This document shows, in pieces, positions 1-5,082 of a stretch of DNA of 20,027 nt. Source of the stretch: a virus. The translations under genes and the position numbers were made by a program. Below the pieces are notes generated by a model. That model did no database searches and was not told where the DNA came from. It saw nothing but the letters and a program-made list of their open reading frames with translations. The DNA lies in the IMG/VR virus record IMGVR_UViG_3300008267_001656, positions 1-20,027 of that record; one strand, given 5' to 3'. Every line of letters starts with the position of its first letter. Within the stretch, counting starts at the first letter, position 1.

Positions 1-36
1 GTCCAGTTAATGGTAGTTCGAATCTATCAGGGGTAA
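1..36 (+). tRNA. tRNA, 3' part only (cut by window edge)
   Basis: The T stem (12-16 paired with 24-28, loop TTCGAAT) and the 3' acceptor strand (29-35) with discriminator A36 are visible. The spacing to the next tRNA is only 5 nt, as in a phage tRNA cluster. The anticodon lies on or outside the window edge, so the amino acid cannot be named. No CCA is encoded. Confidence 0.8.
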
Positions 37-41
37 CAATT

Positions 42-113
42 GCTCGGTTCATCTATCGGTTAGGATGCTAGGTTTTCATCCTAGAAAGAGGGGTTCGACT
101 CCCCTACCGAGTA
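42..113 (+). tRNA. tRNA-Glu (anticodon TTC)
   Basis: A complete cloverleaf can be folded by eye. The acceptor stem is 42-48 with 106-112, with one G-U at the end pair. The D stem is 51-54 with 63-66. The anticodon stem is 68-72 with 80-84, around the loop TTTTCAT with anticodon TTC at 75-77. The T stem is 89-93 with 101-105, loop TTCGACT. The discriminator is A113. CCA is not encoded, so it must be added by a nucleotidyltransferase. A phage Glu tRNA reading GAA fits the A-rich codon use of the neighbouring genes. Confidence 0.95.
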
Positions 114-155
114 CAAATTAGAAGTTCTTTGACTTAAAAAAAAAAGAAACAAATT

Positions 156-458
156 ATGAATGAAATTATTTTAGCTTACGGTCTAGGAGTTGTCAGTGTT
201 GGTGTTTTAGTACTAATGAGGGTAGTTCTTAGGTCAGACAAAAAAGTTACCGAACTCGAACAGGTGATTGAGAATTCAATGCGTGACCATCAAACATCTA
301 TACAGGATGTCTATCGACAGATAGAAACTGTAGAGCGTGAGATCGCTTATCGGAATCAGGAATTAGATCGAAAGATTGACTCTCGGATTGATAAATTAGA
401 TTTTCGAATTACAGATCAATTAAATTACATTAAGAGCAAATCTGCTCAGGATTATTAA
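156..458 (+). CDS. Small membrane-anchored coiled-coil protein
   Basis: The product is 100 residues with no recognised family. Residues about 4-24 are a strongly hydrophobic segment, fit for a single N-terminal membrane anchor. Residues about 30-97 are charged and heptad-like (many E, K, R, D, I and L), suggesting a long cytoplasmic coiled coil. The start ATG follows a run of ten A and an A-rich leader (136-155), the type of initiation region used in Bacteroidetes, with no Shine-Dalgarno sequence. It stands alone between the tRNAs and a strong terminator, so it is probably a single-gene unit. The role is unknown; an envelope-associated function in host takeover is only a guess. Confidence 0.7.
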   Translation: MNEIILAYGLGVVSVGVLVLMRVVLRSDKKVTELEQVIENSMRDHQTSIQDVYRQIETVEREIAYRNQELDRKIDSRIDKLDFRITDQLNYIKSKSAQDY

Positions 459-500
459 TTAAATGTCTAACCCGTCGAGGGACTTCTAATTTACTATTGT

Positions 501-533
501 AGACCTATCATTAACTTGGTAGGTCTTTTTTTT
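501..533 (+). terminator. Rho-independent terminator
   Basis: A 10-bp stem (501-510 with 517-526, one G-U pair) closes a 6-nt loop and runs into eight T (526-533). It ends the transcript of the membrane coiled-coil gene and lies only 4 bp before the late-type motif of the next gene, so it insulates the two units. Confidence 0.9.
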
Positions 534-536
534 GTC

Positions 537-545
537 TATTTATAA
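537..545 (+). promoter_or_regulatory. Late-promoter-like motif TATTTATAA
   Basis: This is an exact TATTTATAA preceded by C. The TATTTA hexamer ends exactly 6 nt before the ATG at 549, so a start site at normal distance would fall on the start codon. The same motif stands before structural genes elsewhere in the window. It matches T4 late TATAAATA at 6 of 8 positions in this orientation and is its exact reverse complement. Confidence 0.65.
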
Positions 546-548
546 AAT

Positions 549-875
549 ATGGCTACTTATCAAGTTAACGTCACTCAATCTAAAACTCTATTCACTCCGG
601 ATACTCCTGCTGGTACTTCTACAGTATTCGCTGTTACTAATTCCTTAGCAGGAGCTTCTTACTTTAGCTTAGAGACTATTCCAAACAGTCAGGGTTTCTA
701 TTCTGGATCAGTTCCTAGTATTTCCGGTTCATTTACTTATAGTGCAGGTATTCTGAATTTAGTTAATGACAATTATAAGATGTCTGCTGTAGTTGCTCCC
801 GGTGGAGGTGTTATCACCTTTATACCTGCAGTACCTTTAACAGCTTCCACTCTCTGGATGAGAGGAACTTCTTAA
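549..875 (+). CDS. Small beta-rich protein, probably a late or virion protein
   Basis: The product is 108 residues, rich in S, T, G, A, V and P with alternating hydrophobic residues, as in small beta-sandwich phage structural proteins. It has no signal peptide, membrane segment or Cys. I do not recognise a family. The only hint of role is that its start is 3 nt after a late-type TATTTATAA motif, the same arrangement as the baseplate operons, so late expression and a place in the virion (decoration or tail-associated) are plausible. The start is fixed by the motif and by the upstream terminator. Confidence 0.7.
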   Translation: MATYQVNVTQSKTLFTPDTPAGTSTVFAVTNSLAGASYFSLETIPNSQGFYSGSVPSISGSFTYSAGILNLVNDNYKMSAVVAPGGGVITFIPAVPLTASTLWMRGTS

Positions 876-882
876 GCTTTAC

Positions 883-891
883 TATTTATCA
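883..891 (+). promoter_or_regulatory. Variant late-promoter-like motif TATTTATCA
   Basis: This differs from TATTTATAA at one position and is preceded by C, as in most other copies. It lies 6 nt before the ATG at 898, in the 22-bp gap after the previous gene. Its position matches the exact copies, but the mismatch lowers confidence. Confidence 0.45.
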
Positions 892-897
892 GGGACT

Positions 898-1050
898 ATG
901 GCACCGACTAAAGGAAAATCAAAATCTACCTCTGTTGTACTTAAAATTGCAAAAAAGCAGGTAAAGAGAAAAGGCATTCATGCTAAGACTAAAATGTCTA
1001 AGAATAAAGGCTCTAAAAATTACGTAAAAGTCTCAAGAGGACAAGGTTAA
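898..1050 (+). CDS. Very basic 50-residue protein
   Basis: A short frame gives 50 residues with about 17 Lys/Arg and only two hydrophobic stretches (around STSVVLKIAKK). It ends with GSKNYVKVSRGQG, a tail of the kind I recall in small conserved proteins of T4-like marine phages, though I cannot verify this here. It follows a variant late motif by 6 nt and fills an otherwise empty gap of more than 200 bp, which supports it as a real gene. The composition suggests nucleic-acid or capsid-interior binding. The function is unknown. It is short enough to be missed by automatic gene callers. Confidence 0.7.
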   Translation: MAPTKGKSKSTSVVLKIAKKQVKRKGIHAKTKMSKNKGSKNYVKVSRGQG

Positions 1051-1051
1051 C

Positions 1052-1082
1052 TTGCATTCTTACTTACTTTAAATTATCTTTA
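1052..1082 (+). promoter_or_regulatory. Bacteroidetes-type promoter (TTG-N20-TATCTTTA)
   Basis: TTG at 1052-1054 and TATCTTTA at 1075-1082 are separated by 20 nt, matching the Bacteroidetes housekeeping form (TTTG, about 19-21 nt, TAnnTTTG). The copy before the primase gene has the same spacing and also begins CTTGCA. The ATG at 1088 is 5 nt beyond the -7 element, predicting a very short or absent leader. It is read as an early or middle promoter recognised by host sigma. Confidence 0.5.
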
Positions 1083-1087
1083 CTGTT

Positions 1088-1318
1088 ATGAATAGTAGAT
1101 GGAGGGTTATTGCAATCCAACCTGATAAGTGTATAGTAGGTGTATGGAGGTTATCGGATGATAAAAAATTCTTTCTCGGTGATGTGACACCCTACGGTCC
1201 TATAGGTAAATTTAGTGTTCACCAAGGGTCTATTCAAGTAGAATTAGGACTTAGTAGTGTTCATGGTATTAAAGAAATTCACCGGGCAACCCTTAAGTAT
1301 TTAGAAGAGTTACCTTAA
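1088..1318 (+). CDS. Hypothetical 76-residue protein
   Basis: This small soluble protein has no recognised domain. It begins NSRWRVIAI and alternates strands and turns (VGVWRLSD, FFLGDVTPYG), with a helical C-terminus (IHRATLKYLEEL). The start is chosen because it lies 5 nt after a host-type promoter, with no in-frame alternative upstream. Its promoter type differs from the late motif used by its neighbours on both sides, so it is probably expressed early, when many phage host-takeover proteins are made. Function unknown. Confidence 0.65.
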   Translation: MNSRWRVIAIQPDKCIVGVWRLSDDKKFFLGDVTPYGPIGKFSVHQGSIQVELGLSSVHGIKEIHRATLKYLEELP

Positions 1319-1337
1319 GTTCTTTTCTCTATTTTGA

Positions 1338-1362
1338 CGCTATTTATATAAAAGCGCTTTTT
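1338..1362 (+). terminator. Weak terminator-like hairpin enclosing a late motif
   Basis: The arms 1338-1341 plus 1343-1345 pair with 1350-1356, with A1342 bulged, around the loop ATAT. C1357 and five T follow. It could end the 1088 gene. The late-type TATTTATAT lies inside the stem and loop, so the same bases may serve two functions. Confidence 0.35.
1341..1349 (+). promoter_or_regulatory. Variant late-promoter-like motif TATTTATAT
   Basis: TATTTATAT preceded by C matches eight of nine positions of the motif seen before the structural genes. It lies 16 nt before the ATG at 1366, farther than most copies, so a short leader of about 14 nt is expected here. Confidence 0.5.
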
Positions 1363-1365
1363 AAA

Positions 1366-2121
1366 ATGAACAAAGAATTTATTAGAATGCAGAAACTTGC
1401 CGGTCTTATGACTGAAGGCTTGTACACTTCTGACGAGAAGGCTCCTATGGAAGGAATGCCTTCAGGTAAGATGACTAGGACGGAGCTAAAGAAAAAGATT
1501 AAGGGTATGATGCTTCCAGAGGAGACTATCGGTCAAGAAGCTTATGCTGAGATGGATAATCTAGATGAAGATCACACTGTGGATGCATATCGAATAGCTA
1601 GAGAGATGGTTAGGCGGATGGATTTTCCAGATGCTATGTTTGCGAGTAAAGATTTATTTCTTGCTACAATAAAAGCATTACAGGATGAATTATATAGTTA
1701 CGCTGAAGATCAATTCGGGGATGCAGGTTCTGCTCCTGATGAAGATGATAATTACGATGATAGTATGGATGTTTATGATGATGAATATCCGGAGATGGCA
1801 GAAACGATGTTTGAAGCTAAGAAGGATGAGGAATCTGATACTGAGGATGTCATTGTAGCAGAACCAGGTGATGGTGAAGTTCCTGCAGAAGATGTAGCAG
1901 TTGACGTCGCGGATACTAATACACAAGTTGATGTTAATATGGACGGTGTACCGGATGTTGATACTGGTTCAGCAGAATCTAAGAAAGCATTCACCGGTCT
2001 AGTTGATGCTTACAATGCAGCTAAGGAGTTAGGCGATCCTAAATTAACTCAAATCCTTGCTAATGCTTTAACTTACTATAATAAGAATATTATTCTTAAA
2101 ACAGGTCAACCACAAGCTTAA
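1366..2121 (+). CDS. Acidic protein with possible prohead-protease site and calcium-loop motif
   Basis: The product is 251 residues. The basic, helical N-terminus (FIRMQKLAGLMTEGLY) contains MTE|G at 15-18, a good fit to the T4 gp21 prohead protease rule (hydrophobic-x-E followed by G or A). Cleavage there would remove 17 residues. The middle, about 120-200, is very acidic (D/E runs), and D189-D199 reads DVNMDGVPDVD, like a dockerin or EF-hand calcium loop. The C-terminus (about 205-251) is a predicted helical domain. The acidic core and cleavage site recall phage capsid-interior or scaffold proteins, but no homology to gp22 is claimed. A late-type motif upstream supports late expression. Confidence 0.75.
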   Translation: MNKEFIRMQKLAGLMTEGLYTSDEKAPMEGMPSGKMTRTELKKKIKGMMLPEETIGQEAYAEMDNLDEDHTVDAYRIAREMVRRMDFPDAMFASKDLFLATIKALQDELYSYAEDQFGDAGSAPDEDDNYDDSMDVYDDEYPEMAETMFEAKKDEESDTEDVIVAEPGDGEVPAEDVAVDVADTNTQVDVNMDGVPDVDTGSAESKKAFTGLVDAYNAAKELGDPKLTQILANALTYYNKNIILKTGQPQA

Positions 2122-2140
2122 CTAAACTAAATATATTTGG

Positions 2141-2165
2141 AAAGGATGCCTTACGGTGTCCTTTT
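2141..2165 (+). terminator. Rho-independent-type terminator
   Basis: A 10-bp stem (2141-2150 with 2155-2164, with two G-U pairs) closes the tetraloop TTAC and ends in four T. It lies 20 nt after the acidic protein gene. It makes a start upstream of 2182 for the next gene unlikely, because such a start would be read through the hairpin. Confidence 0.6.
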
Positions 2166-2167
2166 CC

Positions 2168-2176
2168 TATTTATAA
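2168..2176 (+). promoter_or_regulatory. Late-promoter-like motif TATTTATAA
   Basis: An exact copy preceded by C, just after the terminator and 5 nt before the ATG at 2182. It selects that ATG over an in-frame upstream ATG at 2137. Confidence 0.6.
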
Positions 2177-2181
2177 TATAT

Positions 2182-2619
2182 ATGGATCCTAGAGTAGTAT
2201 TTGGTTTGTTTCAAGACCCTGAAGATAAATCGGAGGGAAAAGTGAAAGAGATCGTTGATTTCTCAGAGCATCCTTATGTGTTAATGGGTATGTTTACCCG
2301 TATTATCTTCAGAGGAGGTAAGGTTAACGATCAGATTATCAAGTTCTTTTCAGAGATAAATAAAGATATTGATGTAGAGAATTTGGAGATCGTTAATAAA
2401 AACATGATCTTTATCAGAGCTTACTCGTATCTTCATAAGTTAGATCTCAGTAATTCATTCCATGTAGAGACTCTCCTTGATAAGGCAGATGATACTTTCC
2501 TACAGGCTTGTGACCTTGCAATAGATCATTTTACCGAGTTAGAGGAATATGAAAAGTGTTCGGTTATAAAGAAGTTTATAGATTTTATAGAATTTTCTCA
2601 AAATAAGTTGCCTTTGTAG
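2182..2619 (+). CDS. Hypothetical 145-residue helical protein with UVR-like end
   Basis: The start at 2182 (MDPRVVFGLF) is preferred to an in-frame ATG at 2137, because the longer version would add 15 residues translated from the terminator hairpin and the promoter motif. Residues 30-60 hold mixed hydrophobic helix, and 90-140 are strongly helical. The stretch HFTELEEYEKCSVIKKFIDFI (about 116-136) resembles the UvrB/UvrC-type helical hairpin (x-EYEKAaxlRD), found in many small phage proteins where it probably acts in protein contacts. No enzymatic motif is visible. Function unknown. Its motif suggests late expression. Confidence 0.7.
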   Translation: MDPRVVFGLFQDPEDKSEGKVKEIVDFSEHPYVLMGMFTRIIFRGGKVNDQIIKFFSEINKDIDVENLEIVNKNMIFIRAYSYLHKLDLSNSFHVETLLDKADDTFLQACDLAIDHFTELEEYEKCSVIKKFIDFIEFSQNKLPL

Positions 2620-2626
2620 TTTTTCC

Positions 2627-2633
2627 TTCGTAT
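2627..2633 (+). promoter_or_regulatory. Possible promoter element TTCGTAT
   Basis: TTCGTAT lies exactly 9 nt before an ATG (2643), and the same heptamer lies exactly 9 nt before the ATG at 2919. TTG at 2608-2610 is 20 nt before the TAT. Two sites with identical spacing suggest a second, non-late signal, but the evidence is only two copies. Confidence 0.3.
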
Positions 2634-2642
2634 CATCTATAC

Positions 2643-2699
2643 ATGGGGTTTGAGACAAGAGGGGGAAAGGGACAGTTAATAAAATATATAATAATATGA
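2643..2699 (+). CDS. Possible 18-codon upstream (leader) frame
   Basis: ATG at 2643 opens 18 codons (MGFETRGGKGQLIKYIII) and ends with TGA at 2697-2699, sharing ATGA with the start codon of the 2696 gene. The upstream TTCGTAT spacing matches that of a true gene at 2919. It could couple translation of the next gene, or it could be chance in an AT-rich gap. No protein evidence is possible at this length. Confidence 0.25.
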   Translation: MGFETRGGKGQLIKYIII

Positions 2700-2893
2700 G
2701 ATATAGAGATGAATTAATTAACAAGGTGGAGATACTTGAAAGTAGCTTTAAGACCTTAAAGAGGATTGTACAAAGACAGGAACCAATCAAATCGTACATG
2801 GATGAATTAGACAAGGCGGAGGAACGTCTTGATGAAATCAAACAATACGTTAAGATGGAACCAACAACTGCCAACGAAGTAGGTGGCTATTAA
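2696..2893 (+). CDS. Small coiled-coil protein
   Basis: The product is 65 residues, nearly all charged helix. Residues 5-53 carry a heptad-like pattern of I, L, V and M among K, E, D and R, so a coiled-coil dimer or a helical hairpin is likely. There is no Cys, signal or membrane segment. It overlaps a possible 18-codon leader frame by ATGA and is followed 25 nt later by the HD-domain gene, which has its own putative signal. Function unknown; a small adaptor or regulator of a phage process is plausible from size alone. Confidence 0.6.
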   Translation: MRYRDELINKVEILESSFKTLKRIVQRQEPIKSYMDELDKAEERLDEIKQYVKMEPTTANEVGGY

Positions 2894-2902
2894 GTAAATT
2901 GT

Positions 2903-2914
2903 TTCGTATATTAG
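2903..2914 (+). promoter_or_regulatory. Possible early/middle promoter (TTCGTATATTAG)
   Basis: TTCGTAT at 2903-2909 is followed by ATTAG, so 2907-2914 (TATATTAG) resembles the Bacteroidetes -7 form TAnnTTTG at 6 of 8 positions. No clear TTG lies about 20 nt upstream. The ATG at 2919 is 4 nt beyond, again a near-leaderless arrangement. It is different from the late motif, which fits an enzyme and sigma-factor operon that must be expressed before late genes. Confidence 0.4.
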
Positions 2915-2918
2915 TAGT

Positions 2919-3707
2919 ATGAATTTAACAGCAGAACAAATCCAATCCAATTGGGAGGAATTTTTAGGGTACATTGATACTTATATCTCTTCCCCACGTA
3001 AGGAGGATCTTCATAAGTTTTATGAGGATCGTACTGACAGGTTTATTTTAATGCCAGCAGCTCATACTACTAAGTACCACAATTGCTTTCCTGGAGGTTA
3101 TATCGAACATGTTAATCGTGTTGTTAAAGCTTCTCTACACTTTGCAAAGCTTTGGGAGAGGTTTGGCTGCGATATGTCTACCTTCACAATTGAAGAGTTA
3201 GTATTCTCAGCAATCAACCATGACTTAGGTAAAGTCGGTGATTCAACTCAGGATTTATATCTTCCAGGGAAAGATGAATGGAGAAAGAAAAACTTAGGAG
3301 AAGTTTACTCCTATAATAATGAAGTTGCTTTTATGACCATTCCAGATCGATCATTATTCTTACTGCAAGAAGCAGGTATCAAGTATTCATTAAATGAAAT
3401 GCTTGCTATCAGAACCCACGACGGTCTATACGAAGAATCCAACAAAGCGTATTTAATTTCCAGAATGCCAGAGAGTAAGTTTAGATCTGCAATTGCTTAT
3501 ATTTTACATCAAGCAGATTTCATGGCATCAGTCGTTGAGTTAACAGTCAATCCAGTGGAACAGCCAAAGTCAAAACAGTTCGCAATCTCTAAAGAGACGA
3601 CTCAAAAAAATCCAACCACTCACCAACAGGCTGCTAAAAACAAAGCATTATCAAACATTCAGAGTGATGGTCTTAAGAGTGCGATGACAAACTTTTTTAA
3701 CGACTAA
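2919..3707 (+). CDS. HD-domain metal-dependent phosphohydrolase
   Basis: The product is 262 residues with the HD signature: H64 (GGYIEHV), H101-D102 (INHDLGKVG), H167 (RTHDG) and D200 (LHQAD), the metal ligands of the superfamily. The domain spans about 45-210. The C-terminal 50 residues are basic and low complexity. HD enzymes hydrolyse phosphomonoesters or nucleotides (5'-nucleotidases, dNTPases, ppGpp or cyclic-dinucleotide hydrolases), and the substrate cannot be read from this sequence. In a phage, nucleotide-pool or signalling-nucleotide turnover is likely. The gene heads a compact operon, overlapping the next start as TAATG and leading to the late sigma gene, so it is probably made in the early or middle phase. 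No signal peptide. Confidence 0.85.
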   Translation: MNLTAEQIQSNWEEFLGYIDTYISSPRKEDLHKFYEDRTDRFILMPAAHTTKYHNCFPGGYIEHVNRVVKASLHFAKLWERFGCDMSTFTIEELVFSAINHDLGKVGDSTQDLYLPGKDEWRKKNLGEVYSYNNEVAFMTIPDRSLFLLQEAGIKYSLNEMLAIRTHDGLYEESNKAYLISRMPESKFRSAIAYILHQADFMASVVELTVNPVEQPKSKQFAISKETTQKNPTTHQQAAKNKALSNIQSDGLKSAMTNFFND

Positions 3708-3994
3708 TGGTAATCACGATCATCCTTCTCATCATCACAGTTATCACTTTAGGATACACAACCTATAACCTTCTCCGTAAAAACGAGAAGCAGGAAGATG
3801 TTCTAGCTGCTTATTTACTTTATATGGATAATTTATCTAAAATTATCGAACACAGCAGTGAACGCCTTAAAAAGATTGATAGCAAAGGCACATTTGAAAG
3901 TGATGATGAGATCGGTTGGTTTTTCGAACAAATTAAGGTTATTCAAGAACGATTAAATAACTTTAAACTAACCGATGGAGGAGAAGAAGAATAA
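3707..3994 (+). CDS. Small N-terminal membrane-anchor protein
   Basis: The product is 95 residues. Residues 2-22 (VITIILLIITVITLGYTTYNL) form one clear transmembrane helix, followed by a basic stretch (RKNEK) that places the rest in the cytoplasm. Residues 30-88 are helical and charged. It starts inside the stop codon of the HD gene (TAATG) and overlaps the gp55 gene by 20 bp, so all three are translated together. Function unknown. Its arrangement (anchor plus helix) resembles the 156-458 product, but I see no sequence similarity that proves relation. Confidence 0.75.
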   Translation: MVITIILLIITVITLGYTTYNLLRKNEKQEDVLAAYLLYMDNLSKIIEHSSERLKKIDSKGTFESDDEIGWFFEQIKVIQERLNNFKLTDGGEEE

Positions 3995-4709
3995 GAATTA
4001 TTTCACTCACGATACTGAGCTTGCTATAATCAAATACGTTAACACTGAAGATTATGCAGAAAGAAATAAGATCTACCGAGAAGAGATTCATTACGCACTC
4101 TTTAAATTAACTCAAAACTTAATACATACTTTTAAGTTCTACTACACTGAAGAGACTAATCTAGAAGATCTTCAACATGAAGTAATCACCTTTCTACTAA
4201 CAAAACTCGATCGCTTTAATCCTGCTGTAGGAGCCAAGGCGTATTCGTATTTTGGAACAGTAGCAAAAAGATACTTGATCGCTTCTAATCAAAAGAACTA
4301 TAAGAAGAGACTAGAATTACTTTCTCTTGACAATCTAAATATCGAACAGGAGGATGGTGAGTTTGTTCACGGAGACGTCTTAGATGTTAATGGGATTCAA
4401 ACAGATTCAAAAGTATATCATCCAGTAGATGAGGTATCTGAATTTCTCGATCTTTATATTATACACTGTACAGATAACATTTATGAATTGTTTCCTAAAG
4501 ATGAAGATGCTCAGATCGCCGATGCTATTTTAGAACTCTTCAGGAAAAGAGAGCATATTACAATCTTTAATAAGAAAGCTCTTTACATCTACATTAGAGA
4601 GATTATTGATGTTAAAACTCCTAGAATCACTAAAGTAGCTAACGAATTAGGAGATCTATATAAGAAACAGTATGCATTCTATGTAGAGAACGGATACGCA
4701 GACTTCTAA
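3975..4709 (+). CDS. gp55: Late transcription sigma factor, T4 gp55 type
   Basis: The product is 244 residues. Residues 30-115 contain the sigma region 2-like core: IYREEIHYALFKLTQNLI, then EDLQHEVITFLLTKLDRF (64-81) and the strongly conserved AYSYFGTVAKRYLI (89-102) followed by NQKNYKK. In T4, gp55 replaces the host sigma on RNA polymerase and recognises the late -10 element TATAAATA, helped by gp33 and the sliding clamp gp45. This copy is longer than T4 gp55 (185 residues). The extra C-terminal part, about 150-244, is helical and ends in a region (TPRITKVANELGDLY) that could be a helix-turn-helix. The start overlaps the previous gene by 20 bp. It presumably drives the TATTTATAA motif genes downstream. 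Confidence 0.9.
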   Translation: MEEKKNKNYFTHDTELAIIKYVNTEDYAERNKIYREEIHYALFKLTQNLIHTFKFYYTEETNLEDLQHEVITFLLTKLDRFNPAVGAKAYSYFGTVAKRYLIASNQKNYKKRLELLSLDNLNIEQEDGEFVHGDVLDVNGIQTDSKVYHPVDEVSEFLDLYIIHCTDNIYELFPKDEDAQIADAILELFRKREHITIFNKKALYIYIREIIDVKTPRITKVANELGDLYKKQYAFYVENGYADF

Positions 4710-4723
4710 ACTGTACTACTTTC

Positions 4724-4732
4724 TATTTATAA
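4724..4732 (+). promoter_or_regulatory. Late-promoter-like motif TATTTATAA, first baseplate group
   Basis: An exact copy preceded by C in the 37-bp gap between the gp55 gene and the first baseplate group. The ATG at 4747 is 14 nt beyond, giving a leader of about 12 nt, one of the two longest here. The surrounding bases (4723-4739) can pair as a short AT hairpin, probably by chance. Confidence 0.6.
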
Positions 4733-4746
4733 AAAATAGACTACTC

Positions 4747-5082
4747 ATGAGTTTAGATAAATTAATATTCAAAAATAAGAAATTCGCAGACCTTCTAGAA
4801 GAGATTTACGACAATCAGAAGAAGAAGGAGAAGCAGATCTCAGCTCTTATTTCTGAGTTACGCCCTCTAATCGAAGATACTGGAGATGCAACTCTTATTG
4901 TACCACTCATTAAAGAGTATTTAGAGATCGGAGTTAAGAATGATGACCAGCTTGTAAAGGTTGCAACAATCATTCAACGCATATTTCAAAACCAAGATTC
5001 AGCTACCGACTCATTCGGTATCTCAGACGAAGAAAGAGAGCAGTTGTTAAAAGAGATTAACAACATCAAAGAAGATAAGTAA
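4747..5082 (+). CDS. Conserved-looking helical protein at head of baseplate block
   Basis: The product is 111 residues, almost all alpha-helical and charged. The N-terminal part (1-45) is rich in K, E and L, the middle (45-85) holds ATLIVPLIKEYLEIGVKNDDQLVKVATIIQRI, and the tail is acidic. There is no known domain. It is the first gene of the spike group, and its stop codon overlaps the spike start (TAATG), so co-translation and a structural or assembly role in the baseplate or tail (chaperone-like) are likely. The late motif upstream supports late timing. I cannot tie it to a T4 gene. Confidence 0.75.
   Translation: MSLDKLIFKNKKFADLLEEIYDNQKKKEKQISALISELRPLIEDTGDATLIVPLIKEYLEIGVKNDDQLVKVATIIQRIFQNQDSATDSFGISDEEREQLLKEINNIKEDK

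Noticed and set aside
537-545. TATTTATAA copies as minus-strand T4 late promoters (TATAAATA in reverse)
   Set aside because: The reverse complement is the canonical T4 element, but no minus-strand gene lies downstream of any copy, while every copy precedes a + gene.
1690-1994. Two open frames on the minus strand opposite the acidic protein gene
   Set aside because: They lie wholly within a well-supported + gene, have low-complexity translations caused by the acidic coding strand, and have no promoter or coupling signs.
2137-2181. Upstream ATG at 2137 as start of the 145-residue protein
   Set aside because: It would translate the terminator hairpin and promoter motif; the ATG at 2182 lies 5 nt after the motif, as in other genes.
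2539-2874. Minus-strand open frame of 111 codons
   Set aside because: It overlaps the end of one + gene and most of another, and its Leu/Ser-rich translation is an antisense shadow of helical coding sequence.
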